This document shows positions 43,161 to 52,310 of a DNA stretch of 64,000 bases, piece after piece. Every line of letters begins with the position of its first letter. Position 1 is the stretch's first letter. Both the position numbers and the translations under genes were made by a program. This DNA comes from Pseudonocardia asaccharolytica DSM 44247 = NBRC 16224 (lineage in GTDB: Bacteria; Actinomycetota; Actinomycetes; Mycobacteriales; Pseudonocardiaceae), in contig NZ_AUII01000021.1 of NCBI RefSeq assembly GCF_000423625.1, positions 1 through 64,000 on the forward strand. The letters are read 5' to 3'. The notes below the pieces were generated by a model. The model saw only the letters and a list, made by a program, of their open reading frames with translations. It did not search any database and was not told where the DNA came from.

Positions 43161-45484
43161 GCGCCGGCCGGCCGGCTCGCCGGCGCGTGCGGCGGGGCCG
43201 GGGTCGGCTCCGGGGGCCGCGGCAGCTTCAGACGCTTGAGCAGCAGGGCGTTGACCGCCACCAGGAAGCTGGATCCCGACATCGACAGTGCCGCGATCTC
43301 GGGGCGCAGCACCAGCCCGAACGCCGGGGCGAACACGCCGGCGGCGATGGGCAGGGCGATCGCGTTGTACCCCACGGCCCAGGCGAGGTTCTGCCGCATC
43401 TTCCGAACGGTGCCGCGGCCGATCGTGAGGGCGGTGGGGACGTCGAGCGGGTCGGAGCGCATCAGCACCAGGTCGGCGGTCTCGATCGCGACGTCGGTGC
43501 CGGCGCCGATCGCGATGCCCACGTCGGCCTGGGCCAACGCCGGGGCGTCGTTCACCCCGTCCCCGACCATCGCCACCCGCTTGCCGGCCCGCTGCAGCTC
43601 GGTGATCGTCGCGGCCTTCTCCCCCGGCAGCATCTCGGCGATCACCCGGTCGATGCCCAGCTGCCCGGCGATCCGGCGGGCCGTCGTCTCGTTGTCCCCG
43701 CTGAGCATGACGACCTCGACGCCGGACTCGCGCAGCTCCGCGACCGCCGTCGCGGCCGTCTCCCTGGGGGCGTCGGCAAGGGCGATCACCCCGACCCCGC
43801 GCCCATCCACCGCGATCAGCACCGCGGTGCGTCCCGCGGCGGCGAACTCGTCCCGGCGCGGCATGAGCGCGTCGAAGGCGACGTCCTCGGTCACCATCAG
43901 CTTGCGGTTGCCCACCACGACGCGGCGACCCCGCACCTGAGCGAACGCCCCGTGACCGGGGACATTGCGGAAACCGGTCGGGGTCAGGTCCGGTATGCCG
44001 CGCCCGGCCGCGTACCGAACGATCGCGGCGGCCAGCGGGTGCTCGGACTCCCGCTCCACCGCAGCGGCCAGCGCCAGCAGTTCGTCCTCGGCCATCCCGT
44101 CGACCATCACGTCGGTGACCTCTGGCTCACCCTTGGTCAGGGTTCCGGTCTTGTCCATCACGACGGTGTCGATCCGCGCCGAGGCCTCCAGCGCGGTGGC
44201 GTTCTTGAACAGCACGCCCCGCTTGGCGCCCAGCCCGGTGCCGACCATGACCGCGGTGGGGGTGGCCAGCCCGAGCGCGTCCGGGCAGGTGATCACCACG
44301 ACCGTGATGGCGAACAGCAGCGCCACGCTGATCGGTTCCTCGGAGAACAGGGCCCATCCGGCGAACGTGGCGGCACCGCCGAGGAGCGCGACGAGCACCA
44401 GCCAGAACGCGGCGCGGTCGGCAAGTCGCTGCCCGGGCGCCGTGGAGTTCTGGGCCTCCTGCACCATCGCCACGATCTGGGCGAGCGCGGTGTCCGAGCC
44501 CACCTTGGTGGCCCGCGCCCGCAGCGTCCCGCTCGCGTTGATCGACGCACCGATCACCTCGGAGCCGGGCGACTTCGTCACCGGGAGGCTCTCCCCGGTC
44601 ACCATCGACTCGTCGACCTCGGACTCGCCGTCGGTCACCACGCCGTCGACCGGGATCTTCGCGCCTGGCCGGATCAGCAGCAGGTCCCCCACCCGCACCG
44701 CGGCGGTGGGCACCTCGACCTCCTGGCCATCGCGGAGCACCACTGCCATCGGCGGCGCCAGCTCCAGCAGCGCCCGGATGGCGTCGTTCGCCCCACCCCG
44801 GGCCCGCATCTCGAACCAGTGCCCCAGCAGCACGAACGCGGCCAGGACCGCGGCGGCCTCGTAGAACACCTCGCCGCCGCCGGTGAGGGTGACCCCCAGG
44901 CTGTAGCTCCAGCCGGCCCCGATCGCCACCGCGACCAGCACCATCATGTCCAGCGTGCGGGCCCGCAGCGCCCGGTACGCGCCGTCGAAGAAGATCCACG
45001 ACGAGTAGCCGATGACCGGAAGGCTCAGCAGCAGCGAGAACACGTCGTCGCGCAGCCCGAACGGCGCCGGCACCGTGAACCCCAGCACCTCGCGCCCGAT
45101 CGGCGACCACAGCAGGATCGGTACCGACAGCACCGCGGCCACCAGGAACCGGTTGCGCATATCGCGGGCCATCGCGTCCATCGACATGCCGGCGTGATGG
45201 CCGCCGTGCGCCATCTCCTCCTGGGGCTGCAGCATCGGATCGCACACATGCTCCGGAACCGACCGGCCCTCGCAGTGGTAGCCGCAGTCGCGGACCCACT
45301 CGGCGAGGTCGGCCACCGAGGTCCGCGCAGGGTCGTAGGTGATCGTGGCGGTCTGGGCCACCGGGTTCATCGCCACCCTCATCACGCCCGGCCGGCGCGA
45401 CAGCGCGGCCTCCACGACGCCCTTCGAGGAGCCTCGGAGCAGGCCGGAGGCCTCGATGACCGTGGTCGCGGTGTTCGCATTCAA
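43133..45484 (-). CDS. copA: Copper-type P1B ATPase with CPD membrane motif
   Basis: The product is 783 residues from TTG 45484, with AGGGAGGG upstream. An N-terminal HMA-like domain has lost its CxxC ([20 protein letters not shown]); a His/Met cluster follows ([13 protein letters not shown]). Core motifs: TGES, the ion-site [11 protein letters not shown] (CPD in place of CPC), [15 protein letters not shown] and [10 protein letters not shown]. It probably exports Cu(I) or a related soft metal. A CsoR-like operator in its promoter supports copper control. The stop lies inside a truncated DUF302 gene. Metal choice is uncertain because of the CPD change. Confidence 0.88.
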   Translation of the reverse strand: MNANTATTVIEASGLLRGSSKGVVEAALSRRPGVMRVAMNPVAQTATITYDPARTSVADLAEWVRDCGYHCEGRSVPEHVCDPMLQPQEEMAHGGHHAGMSMDAMARDMRNRFLVAAVLSVPILLWSPIGREVLGFTVPAPFGLRDDVFSLLLSLPVIGYSSWIFFDGAYRALRARTLDMMVLVAVAIGAGWSYSLGVTLTGGGEVFYEAAAVLAAFVLLGHWFEMRARGGANDAIRALLELAPPMAVVLRDGQEVEVPTAAVRVGDLLLIRPGAKIPVDGVVTDGESEVDESMVTGESLPVTKSPGSEVIGASINASGTLRARATKVGSDTALAQIVAMVQEAQNSTAPGQRLADRAAFWLVLVALLGGAATFAGWALFSEEPISVALLFAITVVVITCPDALGLATPTAVMVGTGLGAKRGVLFKNATALEASARIDTVVMDKTGTLTKGEPEVTDVMVDGMAEDELLALAAAVERESEHPLAAAIVRYAAGRGIPDLTPTGFRNVPGHGAFAQVRGRRVVVGNRKLMVTEDVAFDALMPRRDEFAAAGRTAVLIAVDGRGVGVIALADAPRETAATAVAELRESGVEVVMLSGDNETTARRIAGQLGIDRVIAEMLPGEKAATITELQRAGKRVAMVGDGVNDAPALAQADVGIAIGAGTDVAIETADLVLMRSDPLDVPTALTIGRGTVRKMRQNLAWAVGYNAIALPIAAGVFAPAFGLVLRPEIAALSMSGSSFLVAVNALLLKRLKLPRPPEPTPAPPHAPASRPAGAEPRAQHRG

Positions 45485-45521
45485 TGTGCCCTCCCTGCGC
45501 TCGACCGCGGGCGCAGATACT

Positions 45522-45538
45522 ATACCCCCCTAAGGTAT
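45522..45538. promoter_or_regulatory. CsoR-like copper operator before copA
   Basis: ATACCCCCCTAAGGTAT, an imperfect palindrome with ATACC/GGTAT arms around a C-tract, matches the general TACCCCnnnGGGGTA pattern of actinobacterial CsoR sites. It lies 38-54 bp upstream of the copA start codon. No csoR gene is in the window. Confidence 0.65.
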
Positions 45539-45581
45539 TAGGGAACCCGGGTCGGGCCGCGGCGTGACGGGGCGGGTCAGC

Positions 45582-46307
45582 TCAGAGCCAGCGGGGGGCG
45601 ACGGGAAGCGGGCCGGGGCCGGCGGTGACGCCCGAGCCGTCGGTGCGTCCGAGGAGCCAGCCGAGCAGGTCGGCCGCGCTCCCGCGCAGCACCTGCCCCT
45701 CGCCCTGCCCCAGCGTCCAGGCACGGTCCCGGTCGGTCGCCTCCAGCCGCGCCGACAGCATGTCCTCCCGCGCGGACATGGTGTCCGTCGCATCGTCGAG
45801 CAGGGCGTCGACGACCCCGGCGGGCAGGTCGGCGACGGTGGCGCCGGCGTCCAGGTCGACCCCGTGCAGCCACACCTCGCGCACCCGCATCCACGGGATC
45901 TCCGCGGCCGGGATCGGACGGCCAAGAGCACTGCGCACCTCGGCGCGCCAGGTCGCGTCGTCGAACGCGTCCAGCGCGGATTCCAGCGCCGCGGCGGTGG
46001 TGTGCAGCTCCTCGCGCAGCGTGGCCGCCGGCGCCTGCGCGGACGCCTCGATCGCGGCGCTGCGGTGCTCCGGGCTCGGGTACATCGGGGTCTCGACGCC
46101 CGTGCGCGCCCACGTCGCGAGCCGCTGCAGCGCCTCGGCGTTGCGGGCGAGGTGTCCGACGACGTGGGCGCGGCTCCACCCGGGCAGCGCGCTGGGGGCA
46201 CGCAGCTGGTCGTCGGAGAGCTTGGTGACGATCTCCGCGACGAATGTCTCGCCGTCGCGCATCCAAGGACGGGTGACCGCGAGCTCGCGGCGGTCCTGCG
46301 CCCTCAT
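45582..46307 (-). CDS. Mycothiol-dependent maleylpyruvate isomerase family protein
   Basis: The product is 241 residues. A DinB-like four-helix metal-binding bundle has metal ligands in SRAHVVGHLARN (about His53) and in VREVWLHGVDLDAG (Glu and His). The C-terminal MDMPI_C-type part ends RGSAADLLGWLLGR. In the gentisate pathway such enzymes isomerise maleylpyruvate with mycothiol. It is the last gene of the leftward dioxygenase arm, though it could serve another ring-cleavage product. Confidence 0.87.
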   Translation of the reverse strand: MRAQDRRELAVTRPWMRDGETFVAEIVTKLSDDQLRAPSALPGWSRAHVVGHLARNAEALQRLATWARTGVETPMYPSPEHRSAAIEASAQAPAATLREELHTTAAALESALDAFDDATWRAEVRSALGRPIPAAEIPWMRVREVWLHGVDLDAGATVADLPAGVVDALLDDATDTMSAREDMLSARLEATDRDRAWTLGQGEGQVLRGSAADLLGWLLGRTDGSGVTAGPGPLPVAPRWL

Positions 46308-46391
46308 CGGGGGGATCCCGGAGCCGGACGGCCGTACATCGTCACACCGGCATCGTGCATCGACCCGACGGGCCCGTCCAGCCCGGCCCGG

Positions 46392-47306
46392 TCAGGACGA
46401 ACGACTCCCGGCGCCCGGCTCCAGGCAGCCGGGCGGGGGCGCGTCGCCGGGCCGATGGCCCCAGATGCTGGGGCTTCTCATATGGGTGACCACCCACTGG
46501 TCCTCGTCGACGGTGTCCGCGCCCCAGCCGTACTCGATCTCGAACCCGCTCGGGGAACGGAGATAGAAGCTCAGCATCCGGTCGTTCGTGTGCCTGCCGA
46601 GCGTCATGGCGATCGGGATCTTCCGATCCAGGCACAGGTCGTAGGCCATCCCCACATCGTCGACGGAGCCGACCTGCAGCATCAGGTGATGCAGCCCCCG
46701 CATGCCCGGGACGCCGGCGACCGCCAGGGTGTGGTGGCGCGGGTTGACGTGCAGGAAGACCAGCCGCTCTCCGCCCATGTCGATCTCGTCGCTGACCTTG
46801 AAGCCCAGCACGGTGCGGTAGAACTCCAGCGATTCCGCGAGGTCGGGCACCATGAGCACGATATGGCCGAGGCCCTGGGCTCCGGTGACAAAACCCGACA
46901 TGGCCCGCCCCGGCCGGAACGACCCGGGCACGACCAGCTGGCCGTAGAACACCTCGTGGGCGAACCCGGCGGGATCGGTGAAGCCGACCAGATCGCGCAC
47001 CCGGGCCGCCGCGCACTGCTCGGCGGTCGCTCGCCGCACCGCCACCCCGGCCCGCTCCAGCTCCTCGACGGCCAGGGCGAGGTCGTCCGCGCCGGGCACC
47101 TCCCAGCCCATGCGCTGGAGCCGGTTGTGGCGCCCTTCGCTGATGACGATCCGGCCGGGCCGGTCGTCATTGGTCAGCGCGACGGTGCCGTCCCGGCCGA
47201 GCGGGTCCTCCGACACCGCCAGCCCGAGCACCTCGGGACCGAAGGTGGACCACTCCTTCGCCTCCGGCGACTCCAGCCGCAGGTAGCCGAGCGATGTGAT
47301 CTTCAT
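46392..47306 (-). CDS. Type I extradiol ring-cleavage dioxygenase (BphC/HsaC-like)
   Basis: The product is 304 residues with two VOC modules. The C-terminal module holds the iron ligands: His in GLGHIVLMVPD (about 147), His in GLHHLMLQVGS (about 210) and Glu in GFEIEYGWGADT (about 258). It cleaves a catechol next to the ring hydroxyls. It lies 29 bp after the dioxygenase beta subunit on the same strand, so it acts on the diol made by the neighbouring ring dioxygenase and dehydrogenase. Confidence 0.92.
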   Translation of the reverse strand: MKITSLGYLRLESPEAKEWSTFGPEVLGLAVSEDPLGRDGTVALTNDDRPGRIVISEGRHNRLQRMGWEVPGADDLALAVEELERAGVAVRRATAEQCAAARVRDLVGFTDPAGFAHEVFYGQLVVPGSFRPGRAMSGFVTGAQGLGHIVLMVPDLAESLEFYRTVLGFKVSDEIDMGGERLVFLHVNPRHHTLAVAGVPGMRGLHHLMLQVGSVDDVGMAYDLCLDRKIPIAMTLGRHTNDRMLSFYLRSPSGFEIEYGWGADTVDEDQWVVTHMRSPSIWGHRPGDAPPPGCLEPGAGSRSS

Positions 47307-47335
47307 GGTTGCTCCGGTTCGATGCCGCGCGTGGA

Positions 47336-47881
47336 TCAGAAGAAGTTGCTGAGGTTCTGCGACAGCAGGACCGTCTGCTCGAGCAGGATGTGCCGCCGGG
47401 CGATCAGGAACGAGCCCTCGTGGCGACGCAGCAGGTCACGGCGCGAGCCGGCCCAGGTCGTCTCCTCCGACTTCAGCCGGGTGCGGTAGAGAATGAAGTT
47501 GGACGACACCTCCAGCTCGTCACCCCGGTCCTCCTCGATCCGCACGTTGGTGACGAAATGCCGGGTGCGCGACGGCGGGTCCTCCGCCCACGCCGTGCCG
47601 GTCGCGAGCTTGGCGACCCTGCCGAGCAGGATCGGCTTGGTGTCGTCGAAATAGGCGATCTCCCCCGGCTTCGTGAACTCCTTGTCCAGCTCGCGGCGCA
47701 GCCGGGTCCGCCGGATCGGCATGAAGTAATGCGTGTCGTCGCTGAACAGTTGCACCCACTCGTGGTAGCGGTGGGCGTCGAGCAGCGCCGCCTCGTCGGT
47801 GTAGAAGCGCTCCACCTCGAACTGCCGCAGCGCGGCCGCGAGCGTGTCGGTCTCGGCTCGGATGCTGTGGTCGACGGTCAT
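47336..47881 (-). CDS. Aromatic-ring-hydroxylating dioxygenase, beta subunit
   Basis: The product is 181 residues from ATG 47881. SnoaL/NTF2-like fold: FEVERFYTDEAALLDAHRYH then EWVQLFSDDTHYFMPIRRTR, and the end HILLEQTVLLSQNLSNFF with the usual N-L-S-x-FF finish. It forms the hexameric core with the alpha subunit 29 bp upstream. Confidence 0.93.
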   Translation of the reverse strand: MTVDHSIRAETDTLAAALRQFEVERFYTDEAALLDAHRYHEWVQLFSDDTHYFMPIRRTRLRRELDKEFTKPGEIAYFDDTKPILLGRVAKLATGTAWAEDPPSRTRHFVTNVRIEEDRGDELEVSSNFILYRTRLKSEETTWAGSRRDLLRRHEGSFLIARRHILLEQTVLLSQNLSNFF

Positions 47882-47910
47882 GGTCGTCCTGTTCTCGGCT
47901 CGGTCGGCGG

Positions 47911-49287
47911 TCAGATCACGTCGGGCGGGGTGGTGCGGTTGCGCAGCTCGTCCCAGCCGCATCCGGACAGCCACGCCATCCACGACGCGAAGGTCCACAG
48001 CTGCCCGTGCTCGTTGATGCCGCATTCGATATAGGGCGGGTCCTGGCCGTCGTCGTCCACGATCTTGCCGCGCCCGAGGTTCATCTTGAGCGCCTGCGGG
48101 ATCATCCGGCTGGCCGTGCCACGAGTCTGTATGGTGCTCTGCGTCCAGTTCTCGCCGTCTTCCTGCTCCAGCGCGCCGGCGGGCCCGAAGACGTGGATGG
48201 CGGCCTGGATCGTCATCGCCCGCTCCTGCGGGCCGGCCTCGCGCGGGACGAAGGTGAACCACCAGATCTCGGTCAGCTCCGGGCCCCGCGGCACCCGTAG
48301 CGAGACCTGCCGGATCTCGGGGGCGATCCACAACGTCGGGAAGATGTTGGTGTGGCCGACCGCCCGCCGCGCCATCGGCCCCAGCGCCTCGCGCGCCCGC
48401 GGGGTATCGCGCCAGGAGTGGTCGACCGCTCCGTCGAGGTTGCCCATCGTCTCCACGGTGGGCCCCGCGAGGGCGTGGCCGAAGACGTCGAGGAACACGA
48501 TCTGGTCGGGGGTGTCCTCGTTCGCCACGCCGCCCATCAGCTCCAGCTCGGCGCCGTCGGGGCCGGCGACGCCGGTGGCCGACATCTGCCTGCCCCGCGG
48601 ATCGGTCGGCGCCGGGACGAGCCCGGCCTGCAGGGCGGACAGGTGGGTGATCTGCGGGTGGTACCAGTCGAACAGGTTGTCCACGGCGAACTTCCAGTTG
48701 CACGGGATGACGAACTTCTGGATCCCCGGGACCACCTCCATCTCGCCCTGGCCCGCGATCATCTCGAGCCCGGCGCGTCCCGTGCGGCCGAGAAACTCCG
48801 CGAGCGGTGGAGCGTCGCGGTCCGCGGTCGCGAAGACGAAGCCCCGGTAGGTGTCCAGTTGCGCGACCTCGCGCAGCCCGTGGGCCGCGAGGTCGAGTTC
48901 GTTGTGGTACAGCTCCTGCAAGCCCGGGACCCCGATCAGCTTCCCCGCGAGGTCGTAGGTCCAGCCGTGGTAGGTGCACATGAAGTTCTTGACGTTGCCC
49001 TCTTCGGCCCGGCAGACCGCGTTTCCGCGATGCGCGCAGGTGTTGAGCAACCCCTTGATGCCACCGTCCTTCTGGCGCACCACCAGGACGTTGTCGCGGC
49101 CCATCGGGGCCTCGAAGAAGTCGCCCGCCTTGGCGATCTGGCTCTCGTGACACAGGAACAACCAGCTGCGACCGAAGATCGACGTGATCTCCTGCTCGAA
49201 GATCTCCGAGTCGCTGAAAATGCTGCGATCGATCTCGCCTCGGTCCAGAGAGACGAGCTGCTGCAACTTCTCGGCCGCGATGGCCAT
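47911..49287 (-). CDS. Aromatic-ring-hydroxylating dioxygenase, alpha subunit
   Basis: The product is 458 residues from ATG 49287 with AGGAGG upstream. Rieske cluster: CAHRGNAVC...C.YHGWTYDLAG at about 83-113. Mononuclear iron site: DNLFDWYHPQITH at about 205-217 with a later Asp. It inserts both atoms of O2 into an aromatic ring to form a cis-dihydrodiol. It begins the leftward arm of the cluster; the Rieske ferredoxin partner is encoded on the rightward arm. A ferredoxin reductase is not present here. Confidence 0.94.
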   Translation of the reverse strand: MAIAAEKLQQLVSLDRGEIDRSIFSDSEIFEQEITSIFGRSWLFLCHESQIAKAGDFFEAPMGRDNVLVVRQKDGGIKGLLNTCAHRGNAVCRAEEGNVKNFMCTYHGWTYDLAGKLIGVPGLQELYHNELDLAAHGLREVAQLDTYRGFVFATADRDAPPLAEFLGRTGRAGLEMIAGQGEMEVVPGIQKFVIPCNWKFAVDNLFDWYHPQITHLSALQAGLVPAPTDPRGRQMSATGVAGPDGAELELMGGVANEDTPDQIVFLDVFGHALAGPTVETMGNLDGAVDHSWRDTPRAREALGPMARRAVGHTNIFPTLWIAPEIRQVSLRVPRGPELTEIWWFTFVPREAGPQERAMTIQAAIHVFGPAGALEQEDGENWTQSTIQTRGTASRMIPQALKMNLGRGKIVDDDGQDPPYIECGINEHGQLWTFASWMAWLSGCGWDELRNRTTPPDVI

Positions 49288-49365
49288 GGCTTTCCTCCTG
49301 ATCTGGCTCGCGACGCCGGCGCAGGGCCAACCTATGTTCGCCGCGCACAGCCGACCGAGCGGCTC

Positions 49366-49419
49366 GTTCCATGTCGTGGAACCGATCCGCCGTCCCAGCT
49401 CGGTTCCACGTCGTGGAAC
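49366..49419. promoter_or_regulatory. Twin palindromic operators between divergent catabolic arms
   Basis: GTTCCATGTCGTGGAAC (49366-49382) and GTTCCACGTCGTGGAAC (49403-49419) differ by one base and are 37 bp apart. They lie 79 bp from the alpha subunit start and 45 bp before the hydrolase start. Size and symmetry fit IclR-type sites, and an iclR gene is 3 kb away. Confidence 0.7.
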
Positions 49420-49463
49420 AGCGCCGTACCGAGAGCCGCCTCGGATGGGCTTGTCTGCTCCGT

Positions 49464-50390
49464 ATGGAGGTCCTGACGCTGTCGAAGACGGTCGCGTGCA
49501 AGCCGCTCACCGAGTGGAAGTCGGTCGCGACCGAGCTGCTCGGCACCCAGACCAGAATCGTCCAGGGAAAGCGCTGGCGACACCGCGTCATCGAATGCGG
49601 CGACGGCGAGCCGCTCATCTTGATCCACGGCGTCGGTGGCCACGCCGAGACCTACGCCCGTAACCTGCACAACCTGGCCGCCAACGGCTTCCGTGTCTAC
49701 GCGGCCGACGCGCTGTACCACGGTTTCACCGACAAGGAGCCCTACAACGACGAACAGCGGCTGGACCTGCAGGTGGATGCGCTCGCGGACCTGATCGAGG
49801 GGCTGGGCTATTCGTGGGCCCATATCGAGGGTGAGTCGATGGGCGCGGTGATCACCTTCGAGTTCGGTATGCGGTACCCGCAGATGTGCGGGAAACTCAT
49901 CCTGAACACCGGGTTCGGGATGGTGAACCTCAAGAAGACGGACTTTCGCCCCCAGCCCGGCGGCGGCCCCGCGCTGCAGGAACTGTCGGTCCGGTCGGTG
50001 GTGAACCCGACGTTCGAGACCGTCCGGAAACGCATGGAATGGCTGGTCGCCAGCCCGGAGCGGATGACTGACGAAATGGTGGAGATCCGGCTGCGGCTCT
50101 ACTCCTTCCCGGAGATCTACCGGTCGATGCAGAACGTGTACTGGATCGGTAGGCAGTGGCGGTGGGCCCCGCGGTGGGAGGAGGAGGAGCTCACGAAGTT
50201 CCAGCCCGAGGCGCTGGTCTTCTGGACCGAGCACAATCCCGGCCAGGGCCCGGACTACGGCGAGTACGTCGCCGGGCTGATCCCGGGCGCCAAGTTCTAC
50301 AACATGGCCGATGCCGCGCACTGGCCGCAGTGGGAGAAACCCGAGGAGCACGACCAGGTCCTGATCGACTTCATCAAGGGCGACCGGTGA
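49464..50390 (+). CDS. Alpha/beta hydrolase, meta-cleavage product hydrolase type
   Basis: The product is 308 residues from ATG 49464. The oxyanion loop is LILIHGVGGHAET, the nucleophile Ser in IEGESMGAVITFEFG (about 120), the catalytic Asp before it in sequence is in WTEHNPGQGPDYGEYV or nearby, and the His in DAAHWPQWEKPEEH. It hydrolyses the C-C bond of the ring-opened product, as BphD/HsaD do. It leads the rightward arm and overlaps the ferredoxin gene by one base. Confidence 0.88.
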   Translation: MEVLTLSKTVACKPLTEWKSVATELLGTQTRIVQGKRWRHRVIECGDGEPLILIHGVGGHAETYARNLHNLAANGFRVYAADALYHGFTDKEPYNDEQRLDLQVDALADLIEGLGYSWAHIEGESMGAVITFEFGMRYPQMCGKLILNTGFGMVNLKKTDFRPQPGGGPALQELSVRSVVNPTFETVRKRMEWLVASPERMTDEMVEIRLRLYSFPEIYRSMQNVYWIGRQWRWAPRWEEEELTKFQPEALVFWTEHNPGQGPDYGEYVAGLIPGAKFYNMADAAHWPQWEKPEEHDQVLIDFIKGDR

Positions 50391-50692
50391 TGGCGTGGGT
50401 GCGGGCCTGCGGCGCCTCAGAGATCAAACCAGGTGAGGCGGCCCGGATCGACGCGGACCCGCCGGTGGCGGTGTTCAACGTCGACGGCGAGTTCCTCGCC
50501 ACCTCGGACACGTGCACACACGAGGAGTCGTCGCTGGCCGACGGCTACGTCGACGGCGCGCAGGTCGAATGCGCGTGGCATTTCGCGAAGTTCTGCCTGC
50601 GCACCGGCCGGGCCCTCAGCCTGCCAGCCACCGAGGACCTCACCACCTACCGCGTGCGGGTGGCCGACGACGCCGTCTTCGTCGACATCTAG
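50390..50692 (+). CDS. Rieske-type ferredoxin of the ring dioxygenase
   Basis: The product is 100 residues from ATG 50390, overlapping the hydrolase stop. The cluster ligands are CTHEESSLADG and CAWHFAKFCLRTG (CxH, CxxH). It passes electrons to the alpha subunit. Overlap of start and stop points to cotranslation. Confidence 0.94.
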   Translation: MAWVRACGASEIKPGEAARIDADPPVAVFNVDGEFLATSDTCTHEESSLADGYVDGAQVECAWHFAKFCLRTGRALSLPATEDLTTYRVRVADDAVFVDI

Positions 50693-50700
50693 GAGAAGCC

Positions 50701-51522
50701 ATGGGTTGGTTGGACGGCGACGTCGCCCTGCTCACCGGTGGGGGTTCGGGGCTGGGCCGCTGCATCGTCGATCGCTTCGTCGCCGAGGGGGCGCGGGTCG
50801 GTGTGCTGGAGCTCGACCCCGACAAGGCGAAGGCGCTCGCCGGCCGCTTCGGCGAGCGGGTCCTCGTGGTCGAGGGCGACGCGACGAGCCTCGCCGACAA
50901 CGAACGGGCCGTGGCCGAGACGCTCGCCGAGTTCGGCCGGCTCGACACCTTCATCGGCAACGCCGGCCTCTGGGACTTCAACACCCCGCTCGAGGCGCTG
51001 CCGGGTGAGACGCTCCCGGCGGCCTTCGACCAGATCTTCGGGCTCAACGTCAAGGGTTACCTGCTCGGGGCCAAGGCCGCGCTGCCCGCACTGCGCGAGA
51101 GCGAGGGCAGCATGATCTTCACCGTGTCCAATGCGGGGTTCTGGCCGGGTGGTGGCGGCCCGCTGTACACCGCGTCGAAGCACGCGGTGATGGGCCTGAT
51201 CAAGCAGCTGGCCTACGAGCTGTGCCCGGACGTGCGGGTCAACGGGGTCGCGCCCGGCGCGATGCCGACCGATCTGCGCGGCCCCCGCGCACTCGACCTG
51301 CAGGACACGTCGTTCGGGGCGCTGCCGGTCGAGGACATGACGGAGCGGTTCTCGCCGCTGGAGATCCGGATCACGCCGTCGGACTACACCGGCCACTACG
51401 TGCTGCTGGCGTCCCGGGACAACGCGCGGACCGCGACGGGATCGGTGCACAACTGCGACGGGGGCGTCGGGATCAGCGGGCGCCGGGCGATGGAGGCGGC
51501 GATGGCGAGCCTGCAGGAGTGA
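50701..51522 (+). CDS. cis-Dihydrodiol dehydrogenase (SDR, BphB-like)
   Basis: The product is 273 residues from ATG 50701 with AGGAGAAGCC upstream. NAD-binding ALLTGGGSGLGRCIVDRF, Asp in VLELD, NAG in FIGNAGLWDF, catalytic Ser (VSNAGFW) and YTASKHAV (YxxxK). It rearomatises cis-dihydrodiols to catechols, linking the dioxygenase to the extradiol enzyme. Its 3' end overlaps the tetR gene on the other strand by 50 bp. Confidence 0.92.
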   Translation: MGWLDGDVALLTGGGSGLGRCIVDRFVAEGARVGVLELDPDKAKALAGRFGERVLVVEGDATSLADNERAVAETLAEFGRLDTFIGNAGLWDFNTPLEALPGETLPAAFDQIFGLNVKGYLLGAKAALPALRESEGSMIFTVSNAGFWPGGGGPLYTASKHAVMGLIKQLAYELCPDVRVNGVAPGAMPTDLRGPRALDLQDTSFGALPVEDMTERFSPLEIRITPSDYTGHYVLLASRDNARTATGSVHNCDGGVGISGRRAMEAAMASLQE

Positions 51523-52159
51523 TGCAGGCCTGCAACGCGGCCCCGAACAGCGTCACGATGTCCTCGACCTCGATATCGGATGCCGCTGGGAGCCGGGTGT
51601 CGGGTTCGAGCAGGGTACCGAAGGCGAACAGGCCGAACCCGACCGCCTGGGCGGCGACGAGCCGGGCCCGCAGCCATGCACCGGGGCCGGGCAGGGTGGC
51701 CACCAGCGGGTCGATCAGGCGCCGGTTCACCTCCTCGACGAACAGCGTCTTGGCCTCCTCGACGTCCAGGGACCGCACCAGCGCGATCGCCGGGAAGCTG
51801 ATGTCCGGGTCCAGCCAGTACGCCACGAGCTGGCGCGCCAGCCGCGGGCCCAGCGTCTCCAGCGGCCCCGCGAGATCAGCCGCGTCGATATCGGGACCAC
51901 CCTCGATCTTCGCCACTTCCCGGAACAGGTTGTGCTTGGAGCCGAAGTAGCGCACGACGAGCGGGGCGGTCACCCCGACGTCGTCGGCGATGTCCTTGAG
52001 GGTGACGGCGGCGTATCCGGCTCGGGCGAACCGGCGGCCGGCTGCGACGAGGATATCCCGCTGCGTTTGCTCGGCGGATTTCTTGCGGCGCGGCCGGGTA
52101 GCTTTATCCTCGCCCGCCCCGCCGTCGGTGAGGGATTGCGCCATCCGAACGCCGTCCAT
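51473..52159 (-). CDS. TetR-family regulator
   Basis: The product is 228 residues from ATG 52159, with AAGGAG 7 bp upstream. The HTH is at about 35-80 (RDILVAAGRRFARAGYAAVT, then LKDIADDVGVTAPLVVRYFG and SKHNLFREV). The C-terminal ligand domain resembles TetR_C_17-like actinobacterial regulators. Two identical palindromes lie directly upstream and are probably its own operators. It may control the adjacent SDR-side operon. Confidence 0.9.
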   Translation of the reverse strand: MDGVRMAQSLTDGGAGEDKATRPRRKKSAEQTQRDILVAAGRRFARAGYAAVTLKDIADDVGVTAPLVVRYFGSKHNLFREVAKIEGGPDIDAADLAGPLETLGPRLARQLVAYWLDPDISFPAIALVRSLDVEEAKTLFVEEVNRRLIDPLVATLPGPGAWLRARLVAAQAVGFGLFAFGTLLEPDTRLPAASDIEVEDIVTLFGAALQACITPAGSPSPPPSPGAR

Positions 52160-52215
52160 CGTCCATCTCCTTCACCACGTGCCGGATACGCCATTCCCAC
52201 CCAACCACAGCCGTC

Positions 52216-52279
52216 GACGTTATGGAGCCATAACGTCGGTGGCGGCACACCTTCAGCGACGTTATGGAGCCATAACGTC
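52216..52279. promoter_or_regulatory. Tandem identical 22-bp palindromes before tetR
   Basis: Half-site GACGTTATGG faces CCATAACGTC across AG at 52216-52237 and again at 52258-52279, 42 bp apart (four helical turns). Each copy is followed by GGTGGCGGC, so a segment of at least 32 bp was duplicated. They lie 57-120 bp upstream of the tetR start. Confidence 0.75.
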
Positions 52280-52310
52280 GGTGGCGGCGGCGCGCGCTCG
52301 AGGATGGGCA

